Shown in pieces: positions 38,103-49,300 of a stretch of 64,000 nt of DNA. The stretch's first letter is position 1, and every line of letters begins with the position of its first letter. Origin of the DNA: Symbiodinium natans (lineage: Eukaryota; Sar; Dinophyceae; Suessiales; Symbiodiniaceae); NCBI GenBank assembly GCA_905221605.1, contig CAJNDS010002551.1, positions 131,001-195,000 on the forward strand. The letters are read 5' to 3'. Under the pieces are notes generated by a model. The model made no database searches. It was not told the DNA's origin and was given only the letters and a program-made list of their open reading frames with translations. The position numbers and the translations under genes were made by a program.

Positions 38103-41100
38103 GTTCGCACGCCCGTCACCGTTCTCAGCGGTGCCTTAGGTGCTGGAAAGACAACCTTGCTGAGGCCAGACCGTGAAGCAGCCTTATAGCTGGTTGATGC
38201 TGCAGCACTCGCAGGTTTATCCTGGAGAAGGATCACGGATACCGGATCGCAGTCATCCAGAATGAGCGCTGCACTCAAAGTGTTGTTTGCTTATGCCCCC
38301 CATGGCGGTATGCCCCTCAGGATGGGCAGGAGTCTCGAACTTCTTCAGAAATTAGAAACTCTTCGCAGCGTCTGGAACCATCCGACGAAGCTTCGGAAGA
38401 AACTCCTTCACCAACACCCAGAAACACAACCTCCGGTCCTTGTAAGACCTGGGAAACACATAGAAACTTTTGGGACTTGGGAAAGCCCTCGGAACCTCTT
38501 GGGAAACCGTGTGGGAAACCCTTGCAGACCTCCGTGGTGTGAGGTTTTCTGAGGAGATGGGAATGGAGGTGCCTGGCTGGACGCGCTTGAGACGTAAACC
38601 TCAATATCAAGAGCTTGTCAAAAGCTCTGCTGACAGGCGCCTCTCTTCACAGATTCCCAGGGGAACACCATTAAGGCAGACCGGAACTTTATTGCCGTGA
38701 GATAATTGTCGAGAAGCTTGCTTTTTGCGGAGGATGTCTACGAGCTCCCAAATGGATGCCTTTGTTGCTCAGCGAAGGCAGAGCTTGGGAGGAAGTTAAA
38801 GGTTTTGTCGCCATGAGGACCTGCTGTAGGAACTGTAGGACGGCTTGATCGGCACGCTTGACGTGTTGCTGGAGCAGAAAAACAGCTTCGACTACATCCT
38901 GGTGGAGGTGCAGACTCGAAGATGAGGAGTGTATTTGTGACATGAATGGCAGTACAGTATCGCAATCACTGCAACACCATAAGCCTCGGGATGCCCTTGG
39001 AAGTTCTGTGCCTGGGCCTGCCTTGTCGGAGGCGACTGGAGTTGCAGACCCAGAGTCCATCTGTGAGGCCACCTCTGTCGATCAAGGTCCTCAAATGTCT
39101 GACAGCATCGTCGCATTTACAGTTTCAACACTGCTCCTTTGATGTCCTCTACAACTTGATACAGAATTATACATCATTGTGCTTCTCAAGACAGAAGGCC
39201 ACAAAACCTTCCGAACTTGGCAAGGTGTTTTGGGTGGATGAAGGTCTTGGGAGCCCCGAGCCAAGCAATTTGAGAGACTCGTCCACCGCCCCCCCTGAGT
39301 GCTGAGATGTGCTGAGATGTGCCCCAGGTCGTGTGTACCTTGATGGAGTTGTCACTCTCGTGGACGCGAAGAACGTCCTGTCCTGCCTTGGCAAGGATGG
39401 ACAAGCAAACTGAAGAGCAAAGGCGGAGAGCCTTCCGAGAGCTGCCCACTTCGTTCTTTTTTTGGAGGCTCCGGAGGATGGTCAGGATGGTGAGGGTCTT
39501 GGCTTGGAGAAGGAGTCCCTGAAACAGGCGCGCAATTTGCTGCAGTTAGGTGCAAAAATAGTGCAGTGACAGTGGCACAGTTACGCCTTCACAGGTTGCC
39601 TGTGCCGACGTGCTCATCCTCAACAAGATTGACCTGGTGGTGCAGGAACTTCGCTGGGCAGTTTTCGACCGCACTGTTCTGTTCTATGCTGTTGGGGTGG
39701 TCAGCTTCTTGGCTTCTTGCGGCGCTCTTGCACCCCTTGCAATTGCCAGAAGCAGCGCGAGCGCTCCGCTGCTACTCTGCGAGACATCAATCCAGCTGCA
39801 AGGCCCGCCTTGACCGACTTGCCCGCCTTGCCCTGCCAGAGATGTCTCAGCGGTTTTTGCGATCTGAAGATGCGGAGGATCCTGGAAAGCAGCTTTGCAG
39901 CCGTGCCGCGGACTATGGCTTTGCTTGTCAGTACGGTGTAGGTACGGTTCGGACATGCTAGGAACAAATACCAAGTATGTGTCACCAGGATGGAGGCACA
40001 GAAAATCTGCGGTTTGGTAGCCGGATGCCATTGCTCCGGGGAATCGAGGAGTTTGTCCAAAGGTGAAGAAGTTGCACCCCGTGGTTTTAGATATGCTGCG
40101 AGGTTGAGCTCTCTTTCCCCCGCAAGCAGCAGTCCGTGTTCCCTTTGTTGTGAGTAGGCGAGCCCAGCGGCTCGAATGAGTGCAGCAACAAGCACCGACA
40201 GGTTGCCGAACCCGTCCACTTCTTTCTACACCCTATACCAGGTAGACCATTCTATACCGTGCTGTCGGGCACCAGAAGTCATCCTGCCTGCTTTGTTCGG
40301 TTTCACGACTGACAGATAGAATCCGGGGCTTCTGCTGTAGTGGATGGCTTTGGTGAGTGGTGCCTGGAGAGAACGGCAGAGAGAGCCCTGAGTACAAAGG
40401 CCTCTTGCTGACATCTTGGGCCTTCGGGCGTTTAGCAGGGACCGCACGAGCCTTGGCTCTCTTGCTCGTTTCTGTTTGACGACCTGAAGGTGGCAGCATA
40501 GTGCTTCAGTTCCAAACCTCAAGGCCTAAAGCACCGAAAGAGGGTTGGAGTCAAAGCCAATCAGGGTCAGAGCAAAGGCCCCCAGGCGCAACGAGTGGGT
40601 TCCTTTATTCGCTGTTATCCGTACCATACTCGACGTGGTTCATTGCTTGGAGGCCGAGCTGACAGTTTGCTACCGTCCAAGCCCCTGAAAAAGATGCGGC
40701 GCACAGCCGTGGGCTATACTTATCTATAAATGTCATGAAACTCAACTCTGGTGGGGACACCCAGAATGCCTTCACGATTTAGTCACAAAGGCTGAAAGCG
40801 TCAGCTCTGAAGGGTACGAGCTGGGCAGCCCGAACCCTTCTCCCTCCCCTCTGTCCCCTCCCCGTTGCTTGCAATGTGAATTGCTCTCGATGTCTGCGTT
40901 CCCTGCGCCTCTTAGCGGCAGAGTTTCGACAGCAAGCGGCGCGCTATGCAATACCAGTAGCTTTATGTGGGGTTTTCAAGCTTTCCAACTCACTTACTCA
41001 GTTGCTCAAACTTGCAGGTCTGGAAGCCTCTCTCCATGCTGTGTCTTCCAACTCGAATGAGGCTAGGGCCTTGCCCCACGCCTTCGATGCAGAAATATAG

Positions 41101-42442
41101 TTAAGTAGAGATGCCCATCTCTGAATCTGATGGAGGAAAGTGAGCCTGACCATGGGCACGGCCACGGCCACAGCCACAGCCACGCGCACAGCCACTCGCA
41201 AGGCTGCTGGCACGTGATTACTAAAGAATTTGGAGTAATCATGTTCGGTCCCCAGTGGTCTCTCGTGCTTTGGAAGGCTCTGATGACTGCCCCGACTGTG
41301 AGGTGGGCTTCTTGATGCCTGCTGCATGCCTGATGCATGCCTGCTGTATGCTGCACGCTGCGCACAGTGTCAATTGTCAAGCTGGAGGCTGGAAAGCTGT
41401 ATGGTGGACATGGCATCGAAAGTGTTCTCCTTCATGGAGAGGCAGGGGTTTTTGCGAACATGATCGTAATTTCAGCATGCTTCACTCCAGGCAGACACGT
41501 TGTACGATCCTGACAAGGCTGTGCCATTGCAATGAGCTTTGGGGTTGGTGAACATCTTGAAAAAGTTACGTGTGTTTGCACTTGCGGTGCTTCTGGAGTC
41601 CTGATTGCACTGCTGCCAGGTCCGGTCATGGCTTGCCGACGTTTTGTGGGAGGCTAGCGGGAGTGGCTTGTGGGAACCTGTGGGAACAGTTGCTGTCGCT
41701 GTCCTTTGAACTTTGAGGGCTCTGCGGGCTTCGTGTACCGCTGCAAAGGCCTCTTCAGGCGCGCAGCGGATACCAGTCCTCTTGTTGGCCCAAGTTGCAG
41801 TTCTTAAACTGCCAGGGGACCCTCGGAGGAGGATACCCAGGAGCCGGACCTACTGCTGCACTCGCCTGCTCTCAATACTAGTTATGAGCTTCCTCTGAGT
41901 TTACTGAGTGCCGGCGGTTATGCAGACCTGAGAAAGTTGAGAAAGAGTTGTGACACATGTTGTGACAAGATTGCAGAGCCGTGAGAACTTGTGCTTTCAC
42001 ACACGAGCATCCCGTATCCTGACGTATCAGAACACAGTATACAACACACACATTCTGCGACGTTGCCTAGCCGGTACACCACTCCCGCAGGAGACCCTGC
42101 CGAAAGTGCCGGTGGCCCATGCCCTATCCCCAGCACAACATGGGACTTAGTCATAGTAGTCACTTTGGCCACTTGGTTAGGTCTCTTCCTTCGGACAGCT
42201 TTTGCATTTGACAGCTCGCAATTTGACTCAAGCACATCAAGCTACCGTTACCCAAGGCTCTACAAGGTGTCGGCAAGCTTTTCGAGATAGAGGAGGCATT
42301 GCTCACGCTCTCGACTGGTGCTCTCGGCTGGCACTTGGGAGCTGTAAAGGCCCCCAGCGTGTCTTCACAAAAGAGCAAGCTCCTCTTCATTGGGCGCGGC
42401 TTGAAGCGCGATGCCGGGGGCACAGCAGAAACACATTCATAG
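38103..42442 (+). CDS. ZNG1: COBW/ZNG1-type zinc chaperone GTPase
   Basis: G3E-family GTPase of the CBWD/ZNG1 group, which delivers zinc to client metalloenzymes. Exons in order: 38103-38164 (P-loop, VTVLSGALGAGKTTLL), 38215-38262 (FILEKDHGYRIAVIQNE), about 38670-38696 (TIKADRNFIA), 38733-38801 (VYELPNGCLCCSAKAELGRK, with the metal-binding C-L-C-C), about 38857-38909 (LDVLLEQKNSFDYILVE), 39032-39067 (ATGVADPESICE), 39200-39253 (KVFWVDEGLGS), 39329-39400 (VYLDGVVTLVDAKNVLSCLG) and 39595-39645 (ACADVLILNKIDLVVQ, the NKxD guanine motif). Then 39746-39802 (LRDINPAAR), about 41130-41205 (a His-rich linker, HGHGHGHSHSHAHSHS) and 42255-42442 (LFEIEEA and SKLLFIGRGLKRDA, stop at 42442). Some exons between 39.9 and 42.2 kb were not found. 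Introns use GC donors at 38165, 39068 and 39803; a 36-nt GT...AG intron lies at 38697-38732. Confidence 0.85.
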
Positions 42443-43170
42443 AATCCTCCCTTTGTTCTCTTTTTTGTTTGACTATCAGAGGTCTGCTTGAAGTCAAACC
42501 TTGAAGTAACAGGCCGACATGCAACCAGTTTCGTGATGGTCTTTGGGGCTAGGAGTCATACTACCAATGATGTTGCAGAGCATCTTGAACATCATGACAT
42601 CGATGCATGCAAGCTGTTCAAGCGCAGAAACTCCCTTGCAGCCACCTTGCAACCACTCAGATGACACGCACCCCTGCAAACAACACAGCCGAATCAGCGT
42701 TGCACTAAGCCTAGCGAAACCTTGGTGACCACAGCCTGTATACATCCACCAACCTCTTGCACCAGCCGACACTTGGTTGTAGCAGCTGCGCTGTTGTAGA
42801 GGCTCGTGTAAAAACAGGCCTTGCATACTGTTTTGAGGCCTTGGCAGCGGGTGGCAGGCTCAGTCCTGGTTCAACCATGCGCGCGCTCTCATAACTTATA
42901 ACTGTCATTGTTGTAGTACATAGGCACCGGTGAAGCGCTGGTCAGTGTCGGGATGCGCTGAGGCCTCAAGGACTGCCGGCTGGAACCCGCGTCGCCTAAA
43001 ATTTTAAAAGGGAGACTTTGTGCACTGCTGTCATCTGCACAACGGGCGCCTGCCCGCCCTTTGCACATTGTTCAAGGGTAGCGCTGTTGGACATGCCGCT
43101 GCCACTGGTCTCAAATCAGGAAGCCAAGTGTAGCCTTGCAGCAGCTTGACCTGCTGCAGGTTGGAAGATC
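42443..43170. other. region without supported gene
   Basis: No motif-bearing frame on either strand. It may hold the 3' end of the minus-strand gene that follows or plain spacer. Confidence 0.4.
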
Positions 43171-43179
43171 GAAGATCAT

Positions 43180-44590
43180 GCCGACATAGCTGCGTGTGGC
43201 TTGTCGCAGGCGAGGCCCCGACTGGCCGAGACCATGTGAAATGGCCAGACACTCGATGAGACTCGATGTGGCTACTGTTTGTCCTTGTGCAAAGGCGAAG
43301 GTTTGAGTGGCACCAGCATCACATGGTAAGTTGAGTGAATGGAGGTTGAACAGGAGTGAACATGCGAGGTCTTTGAGCAGGGCTTCCTGCAGAAGCTCTC
43401 GGGAGATCTCAGCTCAGACTGGCGTGCTTGCAGCGCGCGGCAGTGCAGTCTGTGCATGGTAGATGTGCACAGCTTCAGTGATGGGTGAGTGTGGCAAAGC
43501 TCAAAAGATGCGCGGTAGGTGTTGTGCTGCTCTCGACACCGGATGCCCTCAGGCCTGGCAAGAGGGCCTCTTAAACTTTTTTCGTCTGCCTAGACATCAG
43601 AAGTTTTGGTTTCGGGTGGGGAGCCAGGAAGCGAGCTGCACTCAGACACAGTCGCCGCAACCTGACGAGAAGACTGGACTGACTGTGCGTCCGACGGTCA
43701 TCTGGTTAGAGCCAACACATGTCACTGCGGAGCTCAGGCATCAGGCAGCGGAAGCTGCGAGCCAGAGACCTGCGAGGCAGCGGAAATCGACGTTGGCATA
43801 GAATCCGATTGCTGTCGAATTCGAACTCCTCGAATGCCAGGATTCTGGCCATGGCCACTGCAAGCAGAGCCTGGCTCATACGCCTCGAAAAGACGAGAAG
43901 TCCTGCGGCGGATTCTGCGAGGACGTCGCAATACGTCGCAACCAGCCTACAGGATGGACTAGACATGACTAGACTGACGATATCTTGCGGTGCTGAGCCG
44001 TTCTGGGAGTTCACAGTCTGGGTCGTTGGGGGATCTACGGCATTTCGACGACGATTGTCTTTAGGGAGGGAATTCTGACGCGCAAGTATGGCTTGAACCA
44101 CTCGGCAGGAGTCGCCTTCAACGAGCTCTACTGAGGCTTCTGAAGCTGCAGGAGAGACTGGTGTAACCTTGCTGCACGTCCGCACCTCAGCCAGATATCC
44201 GTTCGACAATTGCGTCTCCGCTAGGCTCGATAGGAAGTTGGACAGGTCTTTCTCGATTTGCCGGATGTGCATAGTCACCAAGACCTTCCTGTCAGCTCCC
44301 GAGACCTGCAATCGGAAGATTCGTCAGAGCGAAGTGAAGGGGTAGGCCATGTCAAGAGATGTCTCAGGTTCCTGGGGCAAGGTCGTGCCTCGGCTGCCCT
44401 GGCTGTCGAACTGCTGCATTTTTTGCAGAAGAATGCTTTTAGAACGCGTGCACGACGCTTCCTGGTCAAGAGTGGCACTCGTCATGGCGCCCGAGTCCCA
44501 AGTGTCCAGTCACGCAGAGTTGCACATCTGAGGAGAATTGACACGTTAGACAACTTCCTTTCTGGGGTCTGAGTCGGTCTGAGAGAACTC
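43180..44590 (-). CDS. probable minus-strand gene, unknown function
   Basis: Reading right to left: a segment from about 44485 to 44325 starts at ATG (MTSATLDQEASCTRSKSILL through GTTLPQEPETSLDMAY) and stops. After TTGCAG a second segment, about 44312-43900, continues VLVTMHIRQIEKDLSNFLSS, SNGYLAEVRTCSKVTPVSPA and NGSAPQDIVSLVMSSP. A third, about 43420-43190, reads AEISRELLQEALLKDLACSL then FNLHSLNLPCDAGATQTFAF. Composition is Ser/Thr/Gln-rich and looks like a partly disordered protein. The + strand is also open over part of this (43719-44078), but that reading is Arg/Ser-rich and less protein-like. No domain recognised. Upstream exon possible at 44546-44700. Confidence 0.38.
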
Positions 44591-44829
44591 AGCAAGCGCT
44601 TCGCTTTGAAGGACATGTGGCTCCCATGCGTGTGATAATTGTATAACGTGCCCATCCTCTGCCTTCTCAAACGCTCTAAAGCACTTCCAAAGCGAAAGCG
44701 ATACATCAGGACTGCATCCACAGGGGTTCACATGCTTTAGCACCTGCTGCGAAATTATCAGATATCATGACGTGCTATTGATTTGAAGCATTGTGGCGAG
44801 AGCTTGCTGTTGCGATTCCCTGAAATTTG

Positions 44830-45700
44830 GACCCTTCACTAGGAGGTGGCTTGCCTTGGGTTTCAAATATGCTCCCTTACCGTGTACCTCTCTTTCGGCC
44901 GGGGGCGGCCTCTCAAGTCGTCCGCGTGTTGCCAGGAGAGGCTGTTTTGGCAGCTGCTGCGGGAAGCATGCTTGAGAAAGTCATGGCCCGCTGCATCAAG
45001 CCATCACGTCGAAGAGTTGGTGGTTTCTAGTTGTTAATGCAGATGTCCGTGGCTGCTTCTTGGGGTTCGTTTCTCCGCAGCACAGATAGGTCCGCATGAG
45101 GAAGTCAGTGGAAGTTAAGGCACGTGGTAATGGTGCTGTGCGCTCGACGGAGAATCGCCCATGCTGCGGTTGTAGAAGCAATGCAAGATTCACAAAGTGA
45201 ACTTGCAGTAGCGAAGGTGTCTCCAAGGGACACCTTGACAGAACCCGGTGGTCGCGGGATTAGCAGCCTTGGCTTGCGCAGCCAATGCCGCAAAATGCAG
45301 TCGAGAGTGTGCCCCACAATCGCAGCATTTCCAGTCCCACGAGAAAGTTGAAGGTGGAATTCGGTTATTTCGCTGGCAGGGACAACATGCAGGAGGTTTT
45401 CGACTACCTGGATGACCTAGAGGAGCAGCAGAGGCAGTTCAGACTCGTAGCCCCACCGCGACATGAAGCCGGCTGACACCCTGGAATCTGTTGATGCAGG
45501 GACAAGAAGATAGATGTGACAAATTTGCAGCGCATCGTCCCACTCTCAGTGTGGTCTTTCAAGGAACGTAGAGATCTCCAGAGATCCCCGAGGCGCAGGT
45601 CCTGGGAGACAACATTTCTGATGCGGCGCCTCCCCTGTTTGTCCGTTTGTCCTCTGCTGACTATTCCCTTGGTTGTTTTCGATGTTATTTCAGCACTCAG
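44830..45700 (+). CDS. + strand exon candidates, unknown
   Basis: Segments: about 44865-45000 (ASQVVRVLPGEAVLAAAAGS, then MLEKVMARCIK), about 45150-45240 (VVEAMQDSQSELAVAKVSPR), about 45340-45445 (KLKVEFGYFAGRDNMQEVFD, then YLDDLEEQQRQF) and about 45500-45570 (DKKIDVTNLQRIVPLSVWSF). The last two are strongly protein-like. No family match. They may be 5' exons of the AAMP gene or a separate gene. The probable minus-strand exon at 45.99-46.39 kb makes the first option less likely. Confidence 0.35.
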
Positions 45701-45985
45701 CACTCGGACCACCTTGACCAGTCCTTCGGCCCACAGCGCGGATTAATTTCCATACACCATATACCTTTGGCAGGTTCATCTAGCAGAGCTACACTGTGCT
45801 ACATCCTGTGGATAGACTTAGATAGCTCTAATCCGTTTCACTGCAAATGAAGACGAGAATGACGGCAAGCTTGTATTTGGCCGGCAGTAACACAAACGAA
45901 GAGTATGCAAAACAAGCCGGCCGGGCATCGGAAACTTCCATAAGCCTGCCACCCTGGATCCTAATAAGACTCAGAGGTCTCGGAC

Positions 45986-46387
45986 TTAGCCATCTTTGGA
46001 GGGGTGGAGCTTCTTCTTCTTCTTCTTCTCTTTCTTTTTTGGAACTTCAGCTGGTCTCTGAGGCCATGGCCCGTGAGCTGGGACAGGGGGATGAGGACTC
46101 TGGCCCGCTCGATTCCGTTCGCCATATTCGCCAACAAAGATGTCTGGTGAACTGTCCACAGAGGACATGGAAGTTGTTGGATGGGATGGTGGTGCCGAAG
46201 GGCAGGTGGCACGAACATTGACGAACATGAACATCGTGCAAGCATCCACAGGTCTGTGCTTGACTTGACATGTTTGGAAGGAGCTGGACACAGATTTCCA
46301 GACCGGGGATTGCCTGGAAGTGGAGTTCGAGGACTTGTGAGGGACAGACCTTTTCGGGACTTCATGCATCACGGCAGGTGTAGCCAT
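45986..46387 (-). CDS. possible minus-strand exon with Lys-rich end
   Basis: A minus frame of 133 codons reads Ser/Pro-rich sequence (TTSMSSVDSSPDIFVGEYGE) and ends in a run of lysines (VPKKKEKKKKKKLHPSKDG), which could act as a nuclear localisation signal. The + strand has a competing open frame (46061-46221). If real, the gene would be divergent from the AAMP gene starting near 46.39 kb. Confidence 0.3.
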   Translation of the reverse strand: MATPAVMHEVPKRSVPHKSSNSTSRQSPVWKSVSSSFQTCQVKHRPVDACTMFMFVNVRATCPSAPPSHPTTSMSSVDSSPDIFVGEYGERNRAGQSPHPPVPAHGPWPQRPAEVPKKKEKKKKKKLHPSKDG

Positions 46388-46389
46388 GT

Positions 46390-49300
46390 AGCCCTCGGCC
46401 CGCAGGATGATGAAGCCCCAGATGATGACGGAGGTGTGCTATTTTCCATTGAAAAATCAATGTGCGCTCTTCTGAGCATTCGTGGCCCTTGCTTTTTCGT
46501 CGGACCAGGCGATGATATGGGAGACGAGGAGGCGATCATGCGAGTCATATGCTCCATGGCGGCATGCTTTGCAACGCTGTCATCCGAGGTTGGCGTCATC
46601 CCAGAGAACGAGATCTACTCTGATGAGGCTTCTGGCGGATGCGTCGTGGAGTGTCTGACTACCTCTGACTTGAACAATTTTGCGCCCGTACAAGGAGGCT
46701 GGCCCATCAGCCGATGACGCTTTGGTCGGTGGCTGAAATGCGATCCCTACAATGCGCCGCTATTCTTTCCTTGAACCACAAATCTCACTAAGGCGAAAGT
46801 CGCCGTGACCTTGGCGAGCAAATATAGAAGATTGATAAGATGGCTCTCTCTCACTTTGCTGGTGCAAGCGTTCGAGTCGCTCGAGGTTCATGAGGAGAGC
46901 GTGTTGTCGGTGGCCATTTGCCCTACCGACAGGCACCCTCACGTGAGACAACCGAAGCCACAGCACAGTGACACGACGAAGCTTGTAGGAGCATGGTGTT
47001 GACCGGTGGACAGGACGGTCTGACGCACCGGATTTCTTCGGGGGGCGGGGGGGGGGGGGGGGGCCTTCTTTTCTTTCATGTTGTTTTCGTGCCGTCGGCC
47101 TGTCCCTGCCGAAGGATGATGTCGCTGTACTCTGGTCGATAGAAGAGAAGGACCCAGATCGCACTCGCCGTACTCAACTCGCCGGCACGGTGTGCTGCAG
47201 TTTTGCAGTATGTTCCCGTCGTGGGGTGTTATAGGATGGTGCCCTCAAGTGCAACCAAAGGTGTCGCCTGCCATTGTCTCAACTGTTCATATCCGTTCTG
47301 TTCCTCCAGACTCTTTGGGGGTCATGGCGTGTTACTTCCCAAGGCAGGGACACACCGACTCAGTCGTGGAGGCTCGGCGAGCTTAAGGCTTAAGTTCAAT
47401 TGCGTACAGGAGGGTTTGCATCAGGCTGCGTGCAATGCAGTGATGTGCCTTGCCGAGCCGAAACTGGCAGGTGGCCTTCAGTACGGATGGGGCATATGCA
47501 GCCACCGGGTCCTACGATGGCACCGTGAGGACTGCTTTAGAACTTCTTTGAAGACATTTCGCTGCGTGCGGCGTCGCATGCTGATCGCTGCCTTCAGGAT
47601 CTGGAACTCTGCCGACGGTTCTTTGGTGCAGCACCTGGAAGGGCCCTCCAAGGACACCAAAAACATGTTGCTGCACGGCTGTTTTTTACTTCTTAATCGG
47701 TGTAGCTGCACAGCTGCGCTGATGTCTTAGATTGTCTTACCTGGACCCAGAGGAGATCGAGTGGATCCTGTGGCATCCGAAGGGAGCTGAACTTGGAGCT
47801 TCAAAGAACCGCCTCGACAGAGATGCCCGTGAGTCGTGGAATCGTGGAGCGGGAGTAGCTCGAGTGATTCGAGAGATGCTACTCGTATTATTCCGCTATC
47901 AGCTAGCAGAGAATCGAAGGCCATGCCATCCTCGCTGGATCCAACGACACGATGGCGTGGATGTGGTGGGTGGGACACCAAGTTGCGAAGTTCAGTCCAT
48001 AGCGCTGGAGATCTCTGAGTCTGTTCTTGACGAGGCCCCCAGTGGCAAGGTCATGCAGATTTTTGCAGGCCATGCCGCAGGCTGGTCGGCCCTGCAATTG
48101 CTCGGAGCGGCATGGATGTCGAGTCTGCTCTGCGCTCTCGAGCCAAGGGCAACACACAGTCATCTGAACTCTGAACTCGGCACACGTCGACACATCAGGT
48201 GTGACTTGCGGATGCTGGGGCCTAGGCGGCAAGGCCGGCTGCCTCCATGCCAAACATGAACTCGTGTCAGAGCGAAAACCCTGCAGGTTGTCGTCACTGG
48301 TTCTGAAGATCATGGTGTCATCGTGCCAGCGCCTTGCACGACACTGCATGGTGTGTCACTGAGTGGGTGTGCCATCGCAGGTGGAATCCTCGTGCGGGAA
48401 CTCCACAGCACCACATCAGAGAGGCTCGCGCATCTTCGGAAGCTTTTGGGAGCAAGGCGCAGCCGTCATGGGATGCTTGGGCTGCATTCCGGGTAGGTTC
48501 ATGAAAGCCCGATCATCTCTATTTGCTCACATCCCGAGTCGCCAATCGCCGGGAGCCCTTTCAGGTGTGGGTCCCCATGGTTCTGTCAGCCTTGTTGAAG
48601 ACTCAGGTCGTGACGGGCGCCGAGGATGCAACGGCCAAAGTTCTGCAGATCGAGACCGGCAAGGTGACCAGACGAATTTGATCTGGTTATTGTGAACTAT
48701 TGTGAACTAGGCCAACTAGACTAGGCTCCCATTATCAACGATGACAGCGAGAACGACAACACCAACAACACCATCAATACCAACAACTCGCAGCCACCGC
48801 CACCACCTCGACCAGTAACAACAGCAGCAGCAGCAGGAGGAGCAGAAATCGCATCAGTTGTTCACTCAACAGAACCAGACCAGCAGTCCCCACTTCGCTC
48901 ATTCGCATTCTGTCCTCAAGCCCAAAACCCCAATCTTGCTCAAGCTTTGTTGTACTTCATTCATCTTGAGGATTGCGGCCGCTTGACAGCAAGGGCTTGA
49001 GCTTCACAGTAGAAGTCGAATGTTGCAAGTGGCTTTGCATTGCGCGCAGAACCGGCCCCGCTGCTATGAGCAGGCCGTGGCGCCCCACAAGAAATGTGCG
49101 CCGCAACGCACTTGCTGCAAAAAGCTCACAACCAACAACAAGCCTGCATAGCTAAGTCCAAAGCACCCTGGAGCAAAAGACACGCTGTAAATGTGGCACA
49201 TGACGTTGGTCTGGTGATGCCGGTTGTCCTGAAGGGGGGCTGGCCTAAAATTCTCAAGCCAAAGGCCTCTAACCGGGACGGCTTTTCCAAGCCACGGTGT

